Source of the DNA: Bacilliculturomica massiliensis
Lineage (GTDB): Bacteria; Bacillota; Clostridia; Peptostreptococcales; Anaerovoracaceae
NCBI RefSeq assembly: GCF_900605495.1
Contig: NZ_LR027596.1
Coordinates: forward strand, 58,086-122,085
Direction: 5' to 3'
Length of the DNA stretch: 64,000 nucleotides
Position 1 is the first letter of the stretch, and every line of letters begins with the position of its first letter. Below are positions 34,569-42,260 of the stretch, piece by piece. Position numbers and translations under genes: made by a program. The notes beneath the pieces are model-generated. The model saw nothing but the letters and a program-made list of their open reading frames with translations. It was not told where the DNA came from and did no database searches.

Positions 34569-35636
34569 ATGGCACAGCAACAGTCCAAACACGATCAGCA
34601 GAAAGCGGCGGCGCTTTCCTCCCGCAGTTTGGCGATTTTCTGCGAGCAGACCGCCATGCTGCTGCGCTCCGGCATGCTCCTCTCCGACAGTATGCGCCTT
34701 CTGGCCGAAGACGCGCCCGAGGGCTCTCTTCGGGAGGCTCTCGCCGCCGCCTGCGGAGAACTTGACGACAGCCGTTCATTCAGCGACGCTTTAAAAAAGG
34801 CCGGCGTTTTTCCTGCTCATCTGATCCATATGGCTGAGATCGGCTCAGAATCCGGCAGCCTGGACAGCGTCATGGCGTCCATGGCCGATTATTACCGAAA
34901 GCTGGATTCCATGCAGGAAGCGCTGAAAAGCGCCGTCCTGTACCCTGCGGTCCTCATCGCCATGATGGCCGCCGTGCTGATCCTCATCTCCGCAAAGGTC
35001 CTTCCTGTCTTTCAGACGGTCCTGCAGAGCCTGGGCGCGGAGCTGTCTCCCGCCGCCCTGGTCATCATGCGCTTCGGCAGTCTGTTTACCCGCTTTTCCT
35101 GGCTGGCCGTGGGTCTCATGGCGCTGATCCTGTGCGCCGTTGTTTTTTTCAGATCTACCCAGAAAGGGCGGTCGGTCTTTGCCGGCCGAATGGCAGATAC
35201 GAGGATGGCGGATTCCATGTCGCTGGCTTCCCTGGCTTCTTCCATGGCAGCGCTTCTGGCAAGCGGCGCGGATACGGAACGGGCCCTGGAGCTTTCCATT
35301 CCCCTCATCCGCAGCCGCAGGGTCGAACAAAAGGCCCGGGAATGCCGGCGTCTTCTGACGGAAGAACACCTGTCCTTTGCCGACGCATTGGAACGGTCGG
35401 AGCTGTTTTCCCGCATGCTGACCGGAATTCTGACTACAGGCGTCAGAGCGGGAACTCCGGATCAGGCCATGCGTTACGCCGCCGATCTCTGCACCGACCG
35501 CTTTGAGCGGGACGCCGCCGCCAGGCTGGCCCTGATCGAGCCCATATCCGTAGCGGTCCTCTCGGTATTGATCGGCATCATACTGGTATCTGTCATGCTG
35601 CCGCTGCTGGGAGTCATGTCCGCTATCGGAGCCTGA
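34569..35636 (+). CDS. Type IV pilus/type II secretion platform protein (PilC/GspF)
   Basis: The inner-membrane platform that transmits ATPase motion to the pilus base. The 355 residues have two T2SSF domains. The first (about 15-140) has LAIFCEQTAMLLRSGMLLSDSMRLL and FPAHLIHMAEIGSESGSLDSVM, followed by a membrane helix pair. The second (about 215-340) has SMAALLASGADTERALELS and FSRMLTGILTTGVRAGTPDQAM, ending in a C-terminal helix. It is slightly shorter than typical PilC (about 400) because of a short N-terminal lead. It lies four bases after the sortase gene. Confidence 0.9.
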   Translation: MAQQQSKHDQQKAAALSSRSLAIFCEQTAMLLRSGMLLSDSMRLLAEDAPEGSLREALAAACGELDDSRSFSDALKKAGVFPAHLIHMAEIGSESGSLDSVMASMADYYRKLDSMQEALKSAVLYPAVLIAMMAAVLILISAKVLPVFQTVLQSLGAELSPAALVIMRFGSLFTRFSWLAVGLMALILCAVVFFRSTQKGRSVFAGRMADTRMADSMSLASLASSMAALLASGADTERALELSIPLIRSRRVEQKARECRRLLTEEHLSFADALERSELFSRMLTGILTTGVRAGTPDQAMRYAADLCTDRFERDAAARLALIEPISVAVLSVLIGIILVSVMLPLLGVMSAIGA

Positions 35637-35691
35637 CCGCCGCGCCCCCGCCGGGCGGCCCGAAAATATAAATGAGAGGAGGCGGCGTCCT

Positions 35692-36057
35692 ATGCCGCAT
35701 AACCATCGTCAAAATTCCAAATTGCAGGAACAGAGCCCCTTCCGTGAAAAGACCCGCGGACCCGTCCGCGGTCTGGCCGGTCCGCTTATCCTCTTTCTGC
35801 TGCTGATGCTCTTTCTCTGGACGGGATCCTCCGCGGTCTCCCAGAGTTCCGGCAGAGAGAGCGGCCGCATTCTGGAGGATGCGGTGCGGCGCGCCGTGGT
35901 CCAGTGCTATGTCTGCGAGGGGATGTATCCCCCGGACCTGCAGTATCTGACCGATCACTACGGGTTGTCCGTGGACACAGACAACTTTATCGTTCACTAC
36001 GAGGCCTTCGCCTCCAATCTATTTCCCACTATCACAGTCATTTCTCTGAATGACTGA
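35692..36057 (+). CDS. Small membrane-anchored pilus-cluster protein
   Basis: The 121-residue product has a basic cytoplasmic lead (1-31), one membrane helix (about 32-52) and a small outer domain. The stretch GRILEDAVRRAVVQCYVCEGMYPPDLQYLTDHYGL recalls the helix and loop of pilin-like proteins, which have a similar Tyr-Pro-x-x-Leu turn, but there is no prepilin cleavage site. The family is not recognised. The ATG has GAGAGGAGG upstream. It is co-directional with pilC and the next genes. Confidence 0.7.
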   Translation: MPHNHRQNSKLQEQSPFREKTRGPVRGLAGPLILFLLLMLFLWTGSSAVSQSSGRESGRILEDAVRRAVVQCYVCEGMYPPDLQYLTDHYGLSVDTDNFIVHYEAFASNLFPTITVISLND

Positions 36058-36088
36058 AGGGGAACCGGCCCACCGGGAGGAGTTTTCC

Positions 36089-36595
36089 ATGGATTCACGC
36101 ATCAATAACCAGCGCAGAAAAGAATACCGCTCGCCGGATACCCTGTGTATTCTGCTGCTTCTCTGCGTCTTTGCCTTTTCCGCTCTGATGATGGCGGTCT
36201 TTGGCGCCAACGCTTACACGCGGATCTCCACGCAGAAAGAACTGCATTTTCAGCGCACCACCCCGCTCTTTTACATCGCCGGGAAGGTCCGTCAGACCGG
36301 CGCGCCCGCAGCGGTCCGCCAGGACCAGTGCGGCGGCGTTCCGGCTCTGGTCTTCACCTCCGACGACGGCGGAGAGCCCTGCGAAACCTGGATCTATGAA
36401 TACGACGGTTCTCTGTACGAGCTTTACATCGACGCGGGCGCCGAATTTGAACCGGCGGACGGCACTCCGATCCTGGACAGCGACGGCCTGTCTTTTCACC
36501 TGGACGGAGGCCGGCTGACCCTGACCGCCGCCGGCCAGAACGGCCAACGCTCAGAGATGACGCTGACGCTCCGGGGAGGTGAGGCAGATGAATAG
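36089..36595 (+). CDS. DUF4860-like membrane-anchored pilus-cluster protein
   Basis: The 168 residues comprise a basic lead, a membrane helix near 20-42 (LCILLLLCVFAFSALMMAVFGA) and an outer beta-rich domain. That domain contains HFQRTTPLFYIAGKVRQ, FTSDDGGEPCETWIYEYDGSLYELYI and DSDGLSFHLDGGRLTLT. This resembles the DUF4860 family, which occurs in such clusters. The function is unknown; a minor pilin-like subunit is possible. ATG at 36089 has GGAGGAG upstream; an earlier in-frame ATG would overlap the preceding gene. Its end overlaps the next start. Confidence 0.72.
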   Translation: MDSRINNQRRKEYRSPDTLCILLLLCVFAFSALMMAVFGANAYTRISTQKELHFQRTTPLFYIAGKVRQTGAPAAVRQDQCGGVPALVFTSDDGGEPCETWIYEYDGSLYELYIDAGAEFEPADGTPILDSDGLSFHLDGGRLTLTAAGQNGQRSEMTLTLRGGEADE

Positions 36596-37076
36596 CGCAG
36601 ATCGACCCCGCTCCGCAGGCGTCTCCCGCCTGAGCGTATTTCTCTTGGAGCTGATCATCGTCATCGTGTTCTTTGCCATGGCCTCCGCCGTTCTGCTTCA
36701 GGTCTTTGCCAAAGCCGACCAGCTGTCCGACAGAGCAGAAAACCTGTCCTGCGCCGCAGCTGCGGCGACAGACGCTGCGGAAGGGCAGCGGATTCTCTCT
36801 CCCGAAGAGATCGAGACCCGGCGATATTATTACGATGAAAACTGGGAACCGCTGGCCGAAGGCAGCGGCCCGCCCTCATTTTACGCGGAAGCGGCACCGG
36901 AATTCAGCGTCGGCGAAGCCGGCACTCTGGTTTCTTTTACCATCACCGTCCGCCAGATCGGAGAGAGCCGGAAGGATGCAGACCAGATCCCTTTGTATAC
37001 CCTTCAGACAAAAAAGTATTATTCCGGAAAGTACCCGCAGAGCGACGGGACTCAGGAGAAGGAGGAAGTCCAATGA
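36588..37076 (+). CDS. Pilin-like membrane-anchored protein
   Basis: The 162-residue product has a pilin-like hydrophobic helix (about 15-40: LSVFLLELIIVIVFFAMASAVLL) that keeps a glutamate within the hydrophobic run, like Glu5 of type IV pilins. However, the Gly that prepilin peptidase needs just before the helix is not in position. The outer part (45-162) has YYYDENWEP and a beta-rich section, as in minor pseudopilins. GGGGAGG lies eight bases before the ATG. It overlaps both neighbours, so the three genes are translationally coupled. Confidence 0.7.
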   Translation: MNSADRPRSAGVSRLSVFLLELIIVIVFFAMASAVLLQVFAKADQLSDRAENLSCAAAAATDAAEGQRILSPEEIETRRYYYDENWEPLAEGSGPPSFYAEAAPEFSVGEAGTLVSFTITVRQIGESRKDADQIPLYTLQTKKYYSGKYPQSDGTQEKEEVQ

Positions 37077-37468
37077 ACCGTAAACTGAACATGTCTTTCG
37101 GAACGGGCGCGCCTGTCATCCTCCTGGTCTTCGTAGTCCTGTGCCTGACCGTTCTGGCCTCCCTGTCTCTCATGACCGCCCTCTCCGACTTTCGGCTGAC
37201 AGAAAAAAGCACGGATTATACCGCCGCTTACTATGCTGCGGACAGCGCGGCGGAAGCCTGGCTTGCGGAAGTGGACGCCGGTCTTTCCCGCGGGACGCTC
37301 CCGGAGAGCGTCACCGCCTCCTTTCCCGTGACAGACCGTCAGGCGCTGCAGGTCACCATCAGCGTCACCGACGGCCGGCTGCGGCTTCTGGAAGAAAAAC
37401 TGACCGCCGTGGAAGTCTGGGATTACGACGAACACCTGCCCCAGTTCAGCGACGTCATCGTGGAGTAA
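37073..37468 (+). CDS. PilX-like small membrane-anchored protein
   Basis: The 131 residues have a short lead, a membrane helix at about 12-34 (GAPVILLVFVVLCLTVLASLSLM) and then RLTEKSTDYTAAYYAADSAAEAWLAEV. The helix followed by an Ala-rich AYYAADSAAE run is characteristic of PilX/minor pilin assembly proteins of type IV pilus systems. A small beta-rich end follows. The start overlaps the preceding stop by four bases. The role is inferred from this pattern and from its neighbours. Confidence 0.7.
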   Translation: MNRKLNMSFGTGAPVILLVFVVLCLTVLASLSLMTALSDFRLTEKSTDYTAAYYAADSAAEAWLAEVDAGLSRGTLPESVTASFPVTDRQALQVTISVTDGRLRLLEEKLTAVEVWDYDEHLPQFSDVIVE

Positions 37469-37520
37469 CCGGCCGTCCGCCGGATCCACAGCAAGTTTTA
37501 TATCATGATGGAGGAAACCA

Positions 37521-38591
37521 ATGGATTTTAATCTCTTTCTGGAGCGGATCACCGGACAGAAGGCCAGCGAGGTCTTTATCGTCGCGGGCCGCGCCCTGTC
37601 CTACTCAGTCAATAAACGCATCCTGACGGAAGGCGGCCGCCTGATGCCCGGAGATACGGAATCGCTGATCCGTCAGCTGTACGCTATGGCGGGCCGGGAT
37701 ATTCAGCCCTACCTGCAGAGCCACGACGACGATTTCTCGTTTTCCATCTCCAATCTGGGCCGCTTCCGCGTCAACACCTTTATGCAGCGGGGCACCATGG
37801 CTGCCGTGCTGCGCGTGGTAGCTTTTCGGCTTCCCGATCCGACGGAGCTCGGCATACCGGAAACAGTCGTAGATCTTTCATCCATGACAAAAGGCCTGGT
37901 CCTGGTCACCGGTCCCGCGGGCAGCGGAAAGTCCACCACTCTGGCCTGTCTGATCGATCGGATCAACCAGAGCAGGGAGGCCCACATCATCACGCTGGAA
38001 GATCCTCTTGAATACCTGCATCAGCACAAAAAAAGCATCGTGACCCAGCGGGAGGTTCCTCTGGATACCGCCAGCTACGGCATGGGCCTGCGGGCCGCTC
38101 TGCGGGAAGCTCCAAATGTGATCCTCCTCGGCGAGATGAGGGACTACGACACTATCGCCACCGCCATGTCCGCGGCGGAGACCGGCCTGCTGGTCCTCTC
38201 CACCCTTCACACCCTGGGCGCGGCCAACACAGTAGACCGCATCATCGACGTTTTTCCGCCCAACCAGCAGCAGCAGGTCCGCGTTCAGCTTTCCATGGTC
38301 CTGAACGCCGTGGTCTGCCAGCAGCTGATCCCCTCGGAGAAAGGCCTTCCCGTTCCCGCTTTCGAGATCATGATCTGCAACAATGCCATCCGCACGATGA
38401 TCCGTGACGCCAAGGTCCACCAGATCGATTCTGTCATCTACAGTTCCTCCGATCAGGGGATGATCGGCATGGACAAAAGTCTCCTGAACCTCTTCAGCGC
38501 CGGCGTTATCTCCCGGGAAAACGCCCTTCTGTACAGTCTCAACCAGGAATCCATGCGCCGCAGCCTGGACAACCTGTCGAAAAATAGTTGA
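37521..38591 (+). CDS. pilT: PilT-type secretion ATPase
   Basis: A hexameric AAA-type ATPase that drives pilus retraction in type IV systems. The 356 residues have an N-terminal PAS-like part (1-105), Walker A GPAGSGKST (131-139), the Asp box ITLEDPLEYLH (157-167), Walker B NVILLGEMRD (199-208) and the His box ETGLLVLSTLHT (220-231). The C-terminal AIRTMIRDAKVHQIDSVI (289-306) corresponds to the AIRNLIRE block of PilT. There is no zinc tetra-Cys of PilB-type extension ATPases. It is the last gene of the operon, 52 bases after the PilX-like gene. Confidence 0.9.
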   Translation: MDFNLFLERITGQKASEVFIVAGRALSYSVNKRILTEGGRLMPGDTESLIRQLYAMAGRDIQPYLQSHDDDFSFSISNLGRFRVNTFMQRGTMAAVLRVVAFRLPDPTELGIPETVVDLSSMTKGLVLVTGPAGSGKSTTLACLIDRINQSREAHIITLEDPLEYLHQHKKSIVTQREVPLDTASYGMGLRAALREAPNVILLGEMRDYDTIATAMSAAETGLLVLSTLHTLGAANTVDRIIDVFPPNQQQQVRVQLSMVLNAVVCQQLIPSEKGLPVPAFEIMICNNAIRTMIRDAKVHQIDSVIYSSSDQGMIGMDKSLLNLFSAGVISRENALLYSLNQESMRRSLDNLSKNS

Positions 38592-38615
38592 CAACCTCGA
38601 AATATGTGATATTAT
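38588..38615 (+). promoter_or_regulatory. Promoter of the SPFH gene
   Basis: TTGACA-N16-TATTAT begins inside the last codons of pilT. Confidence 0.7.
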
Positions 38616-38629
38616 TTTGATATCACATA
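38603..38629 (+). promoter_or_regulatory. Palindromic operator at the SPFH promoter
   Basis: A perfect inverted repeat, TATGTGATAT-N7-ATATCACATA, covers the -10 and expected start of transcription. A bound repressor would block the promoter. The ribbon-helix-helix protein encoded at the end of the same transcript is a natural candidate (inference). Confidence 0.65.
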
Positions 38630-38774
38630 GATTTCATTTTGTGTGCAGCCTCTGTCCTGCCGGCAGGCTCCGCGCAGATCCGAACGGACCGGTCCGTCCG
38701 GTACCGGCGGTGCCGCACGCCTGCGGAGGGCAGACTCCAACGCGCACAATGGATCACAAAAGGGGGTTTTTATA

Positions 38775-39806
38775 ATGGATGAAACAAAACGCGCAGACTT
38801 TCAGATGGAAGAGAAACAGGCTCCGGGAGTGGGCGGCATGCCCATGCTTCTTCTGAATATTTTTCTCATGATAGCCGCGGTGGCGCTGATCGTGCTGGGC
38901 GCTTCCATCGCCTGGTATTCCGCCGCTCTCTGCGTACTTTTCTGTCTGGTAGGGGCATGCTATCTCGTCATCGCCGCTCCTATCATTTTCTGTGGTCTCA
39001 AGGTGCTCAAACCCAACGAGGCCTACGTGCTGACGCTGTTCGGCAAATACTACGGAACGCTGAAGGGACCCGGATTTTTCTTTGTCAACCCCTTCGTCAC
39101 CGCAGCCAATCCCGCGTCTGAAACTATCGCTGCGGCGCCGGCCCCTTCTGATAACGGCAGCGCCGCCGTCACCATCAAGGGCGTCTCTATCAACGGCCAG
39201 ACCATAACTACAGGAAAAAAGAAGATCTCTCTGAAGGCCATGACCCTCTCCAACGACAGGCAGAAGATCAACGACCAACTGGGAAATCCCATCATCATCG
39301 GGATCGTGGTCATCTGGAAGGTGGTAAACACCGCCAAGGCAGTGTTCAATGTGGATAATTATCAGGAGTACCTGTCGATCCAGTGCGACTCCGCGCTGAG
39401 AAACATCGTGCGCCTCTACCCTTATGATATCGCAGAAGGCAGCGACGAGAGCTCTCTGCGGGGCAGCAGTCAGGAAGTCGCCGAAAAGCTCAAGGAAGAA
39501 ATTCAGTCTAAGGTAAATATCGCCGGCCTTGAGATCACGGAGGCCCGGATCACCCATCTGGCCTACGCGCCGGAGATCGCCGCCGCCATGCTGCAGCGCC
39601 AGCAGGCAGCCGCCATCATCGACGCCAGAAAGATGATCGTGGACGGAGCCGTAAGCATGGTGGAAATGGCTCTGAACAAGCTGTCCGAAGGCGATATCGT
39701 GGAACTGGACGATGAGCGCAAGGCTGCCATGGTCAGCAATCTGCTGGTGGTGCTCTGCGGCAACAAAGACGCCCAGCCCATCGTCAACAGCGGCTCGCTC
39801 TACTAA
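38775..39806 (+). CDS. SPFH/band-7 domain membrane protein
   Basis: The 343-residue protein has two membrane helices (about 23-45 and 50-74). An SPFH (stomatin/prohibitin/flotillin) domain follows (about 75-300: [73 protein letters not shown]). Such proteins form oligomeric membrane scaffolds. ATG at 38775 was chosen because GGGGG precedes it and homology begins there. It is co-transcribed with a 58-residue ribbon-helix-helix gene. A 180-base leader separates promoter and start. Confidence 0.9.
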   Translation: MDETKRADFQMEEKQAPGVGGMPMLLLNIFLMIAAVALIVLGASIAWYSAALCVLFCLVGACYLVIAAPIIFCGLKVLKPNEAYVLTLFGKYYGTLKGPGFFFVNPFVTAANPASETIAAAPAPSDNGSAAVTIKGVSINGQTITTGKKKISLKAMTLSNDRQKINDQLGNPIIIGIVVIWKVVNTAKAVFNVDNYQEYLSIQCDSALRNIVRLYPYDIAEGSDESSLRGSSQEVAEKLKEEIQSKVNIAGLEITEARITHLAYAPEIAAAMLQRQQAAAIIDARKMIVDGAVSMVEMALNKLSEGDIVELDDERKAAMVSNLLVVLCGNKDAQPIVNSGSLY

Positions 39807-39874
39807 CAGCGGGCAGAAAACCACGCGGGCCGGGAGAATGCCGCCGGCTCCATTGCGAGGAGGCCGAAGGAATC

Positions 39875-40051
39875 GTGGAAAACAAAGAGAAAAGCAAAAA
39901 ACAGGTTCCCCTTCGTCTTTCCGCCGTATTGTATGAAGAACTCGCCGCCTGGGCGGAGGACGAATTCAGATCCGTCAACGGACAGATCGAGTATCTGCTT
40001 ACCGAATGTGTAAAGCGCCGAAAAAACGGATCGAAAACCCATAAAGAATGA
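39875..40051 (+). CDS. Ribbon-helix-helix (Arc-type) DNA-binding protein
   Basis: This 58-residue protein starts at GTG, with GAAGGA just upstream, 68 bases after the SPFH stop. The sequence has a basic lead, then [20 protein letters not shown] and [17 protein letters not shown]. This is the beta-strand plus two-helix pattern of Arc/MetJ-type repressors, with the strand residues V-L-L facing DNA. Such proteins bind short palindromes as dimers of dimers. It may repress its own operon at the palindrome over the SPFH promoter, or may stabilise the SPFH protein's regulation in another way. Confidence 0.8.
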   Translation: MENKEKSKKQVPLRLSAVLYEELAAWAEDEFRSVNGQIEYLLTECVKRRKNGSKTHKE

Positions 40052-40087
40052 GCGAAGGCGGACAGGTCGGATCTCGATCCTTCCGCA

Positions 40088-40135
40088 GCGGGCAGAGAAT
40101 GGACGCCGGACCGGCCTTTCTCCGCCCGCTTTTTT
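40088..40135 (+). terminator. Terminator of the SPFH operon
   Basis: GCGGGCAGAGAA pairs with TTCTCCGCCCGC (one mismatch), followed by T6. Confidence 0.85.
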
Positions 40136-40160
40136 GTGAGCATATTTTCTTTTTTAGGGG

Positions 40161-40189
40161 TTGCATCTTTTTGCGCGGGATGGTATTAT
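40161..40189 (+). promoter_or_regulatory. Uracil permease promoter
   Basis: TTGCAT-N17-TATTAT. The leader is only about 45 bases long, so there is no room for a PyrR attenuator. Confidence 0.7.
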
Positions 40190-40237
40190 TATTCGAGTTA
40201 AATTTTCAGTGGTCAAAACAAAGGAGGAAAAGTAGCA

Positions 40238-41533
40238 ATGAGTGAGTTACGAAAAGTCATTCAAGTAGACGAGCGCGTGCCCCTGGGTCAGTGCATCCCG
40301 CTCAGTATTCAGCATTTATTCGCCATGTTCAGCGCATCTGTACTGGTTCCCGCGATCTTCGGCATAAACCCCGCAGTGGTGCTGGTCATGAACGGTATCG
40401 GTACCCTTCTTTATATATTTCTCACAAAAGGCAAAGCGCCAGCCTTCTTAGGTTCCAGCTTTGCTTTTATTTCGCCCACACTTATCATACTGGCAAACCC
40501 GAACCTCGGTTTTCAATACGCCTTAGGCGGTTTCATTGTTTCCGGGGCTTTATTTTGTGTGGCCGCCGGCATTATTAAAGTATTCGGCACGAAATGGATC
40601 GATGTTCTGCTGCCCACTGCGGCTATGGGGCCTGTTGTGGCGCTCATCGGCCTGGAGCTGGCGGGCAGCGCCGCAGGCATGGGCGGTCTGGTCCTGAGCG
40701 ATACGTACACGGAGATCAATCCCTCCTTCGTCCTGGTATTTGTGATCACTCTGGGCACAGCCGTTTTCGGCTCCGTGCTCTTCCGCAAATTCTTCAGCGC
40801 CATCCCGGTGCTTATCGCTATCGTGGTGGGCTATCTCGTCTCCCTGCCTCTGGGCCTGGTGGACTTCAGCGCCGTATCTGAGGCGGGCTGGTTCGCCATG
40901 CCCAATTTCAGCGCTCCCAAGTGGAATATGAGCGCTGTCATGATCATTCTCCCGGCTACATTAGTCGTCATCTCCGAGCACATCGGCCATCAGATCGTGA
41001 CCGGAAAGATCGTCGGAAGGGATATCATCAAAGACCCGGGACTTCACAGAACTCTGCTGGGCGACGGACTGTCCACCATGATCTCCGGTTTCTGCGGTTC
41101 CGTTCCCACCACTACCTACGGAGAGAACATGGGCGTCATGGCCATCACCAGAGTCTACAGCGTATGGGTGATCGGCGGAGCCGGGATCCTCTCCCTGCTT
41201 CTGGGCTTCATCGGAAAGATCTCCGCCCTCATTATGACGATCCCCGATCCGGTCATGGGCGGCGTGTCCTTCCTGCTCTACGGAATGATCGCCTCCTCCG
41301 GTCTGCGTCTGCTGGTGGAAGGCAAGGTCAACTACGACAGATCCAGAAATCTGGCCCTGACCTCCGTGGTCTTCGTCACCGGACTGTCCGGCGCTTTCAT
41401 TCAGATCGGAGAGGTGCAGCTGAAGGGCATGGCCCTGGCTACCATCGTCGCCATGCTCCTGTCCCTGATATTCTACATCATCGACAGAGCCAATCTGTCC
41501 AACGACGAAGGCGTCTCCGACACCATCCAGTAG
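40238..41533 (+). CDS. Uracil/xanthine permease family transporter (UraA-type)
   Basis: The 431-residue protein has the 14-segment NCS2 fold. Visible blocks include QCIPLSIQHLFAMFSASVLVPAIFGINPA near the start, PAFLGSSFAFISP near 70 with the substrate-site Phe/Ser region, and LPATLVVISEHIGHQIV near 240 carrying the key Glu. GDGLSTMISGFCGSVPTTTYGENMGVMAITRVYS near 280-310 is also typical. The closeness to UraA rather than PbuX favours uracil, but the nucleobase is not certain. AGGAGG lies upstream. It is monocistronic, with its own promoter and terminator. Confidence 0.92.
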   Translation: MSELRKVIQVDERVPLGQCIPLSIQHLFAMFSASVLVPAIFGINPAVVLVMNGIGTLLYIFLTKGKAPAFLGSSFAFISPTLIILANPNLGFQYALGGFIVSGALFCVAAGIIKVFGTKWIDVLLPTAAMGPVVALIGLELAGSAAGMGGLVLSDTYTEINPSFVLVFVITLGTAVFGSVLFRKFFSAIPVLIAIVVGYLVSLPLGLVDFSAVSEAGWFAMPNFSAPKWNMSAVMIILPATLVVISEHIGHQIVTGKIVGRDIIKDPGLHRTLLGDGLSTMISGFCGSVPTTTYGENMGVMAITRVYSVWVIGGAGILSLLLGFIGKISALIMTIPDPVMGGVSFLLYGMIASSGLRLLVEGKVNYDRSRNLALTSVVFVTGLSGAFIQIGEVQLKGMALATIVAMLLSLIFYIIDRANLSNDEGVSDTIQ

Positions 41534-41550
41534 TCCCCTGCCCCTCATAG

Positions 41551-41618
41551 AACCAAAAACCGGCAGCCGGCGGTCCCGGAGTTTTTCTGAAAGCTCCGTT
41601 CCGCCGGCTGCCGGTTTT
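41551..41618. terminator. Bidirectional terminator between permease and lipoprotein genes
   Basis: A stem of about 17 bp (AAACCGGCAGCCGGCGG and complement), with A-rich and T-rich flanks on each side, ends both convergent transcripts. Confidence 0.9.
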
Positions 41619-41631
41619 CATTTCTCATCTG

Positions 41632-42246
41632 TCAGTACAGGCCCTTCTCTGTGATCTCAGTCATATCTGTCACCGTCCACTCTCCGTCCTCCGCCTCCAG
41701 CGTCACCCGCCGGCGCAGCATGGTCTCCGTTCCCCGGCCCCATTCCGCAACTTCAAGCACCACAGGGTTCTCGTCATACGTGGAATAATCCAGTTCCCTC
41801 AGACGGAACAACACACCGTCGTCAAAGGACGTATTGTCCCTCAGATATCCTCCCCTGGCCAGCTGTACCTGATTCTTGTCCAGGACCTCCGTCCCGTAGC
41901 GGTCAGAGAGTTCGGACAGGAATCGTTTTTTGTCATCCTTTGATCCAAATCCCGTCATATAGCGGGTGTCCACCGCGATATAATTCATGCCTTCTTCTTC
42001 CGCAAACGCCTCGGGGTCCTCCAACTGACCGATGGCCGTCAGATAGGCTTCCACCGGATCGCCCAGCGTATCCGACGGCGCCCCGCATCCGGTCAGCAGA
42101 ATGGAAAGCATGGCCAGGACCCAGACCACAGAGGTCATGGCCCGCCTGATCTTATCCCGTTGTTCTTCCTGATCCCTTCCGGCTCCGGCTTCGGGCTCTG
42201 TTGCCGCTCCCATCCCCGCTTCCAGTTCTTTTTCTTCCTTGGCCAT
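41632..42246 (-). CDS. Small lipoprotein sharing a domain with its neighbour
   Basis: The 204-residue product has an acidic lead of about 33 residues, basic DKIRR, a hydrophobic run and the lipobox LLTGC, so it is probably a lipoprotein with an unusually long n-region. An ATG at 42138 would remove the lead, but it leaves no positive charges and has a poor ribosome site. The mature part has YIAVDTRYM, GTEVLDKNQVQLARGGYL and DDGVLFRLRELDYS. These match the C-terminal domain of the 621-residue lipoprotein encoded just upstream. Function unknown. Confidence 0.72.
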   Translation of the reverse strand: MAKEEKELEAGMGAATEPEAGAGRDQEEQRDKIRRAMTSVVWVLAMLSILLTGCGAPSDTLGDPVEAYLTAIGQLEDPEAFAEEEGMNYIAVDTRYMTGFGSKDDKKRFLSELSDRYGTEVLDKNQVQLARGGYLRDNTSFDDGVLFRLRELDYSTYDENPVVLEVAEWGRGTETMLRRRVTLEAEDGEWTVTDMTEITEKGLY

Positions 42247-42260
42247 TTTACGATTCCCCG

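Noticed and set aside
33881..40051. LPXTG-type sortase substrate inside the cluster
   Set aside because: No protein here ends with a sorting motif, hydrophobic helix and basic tail.
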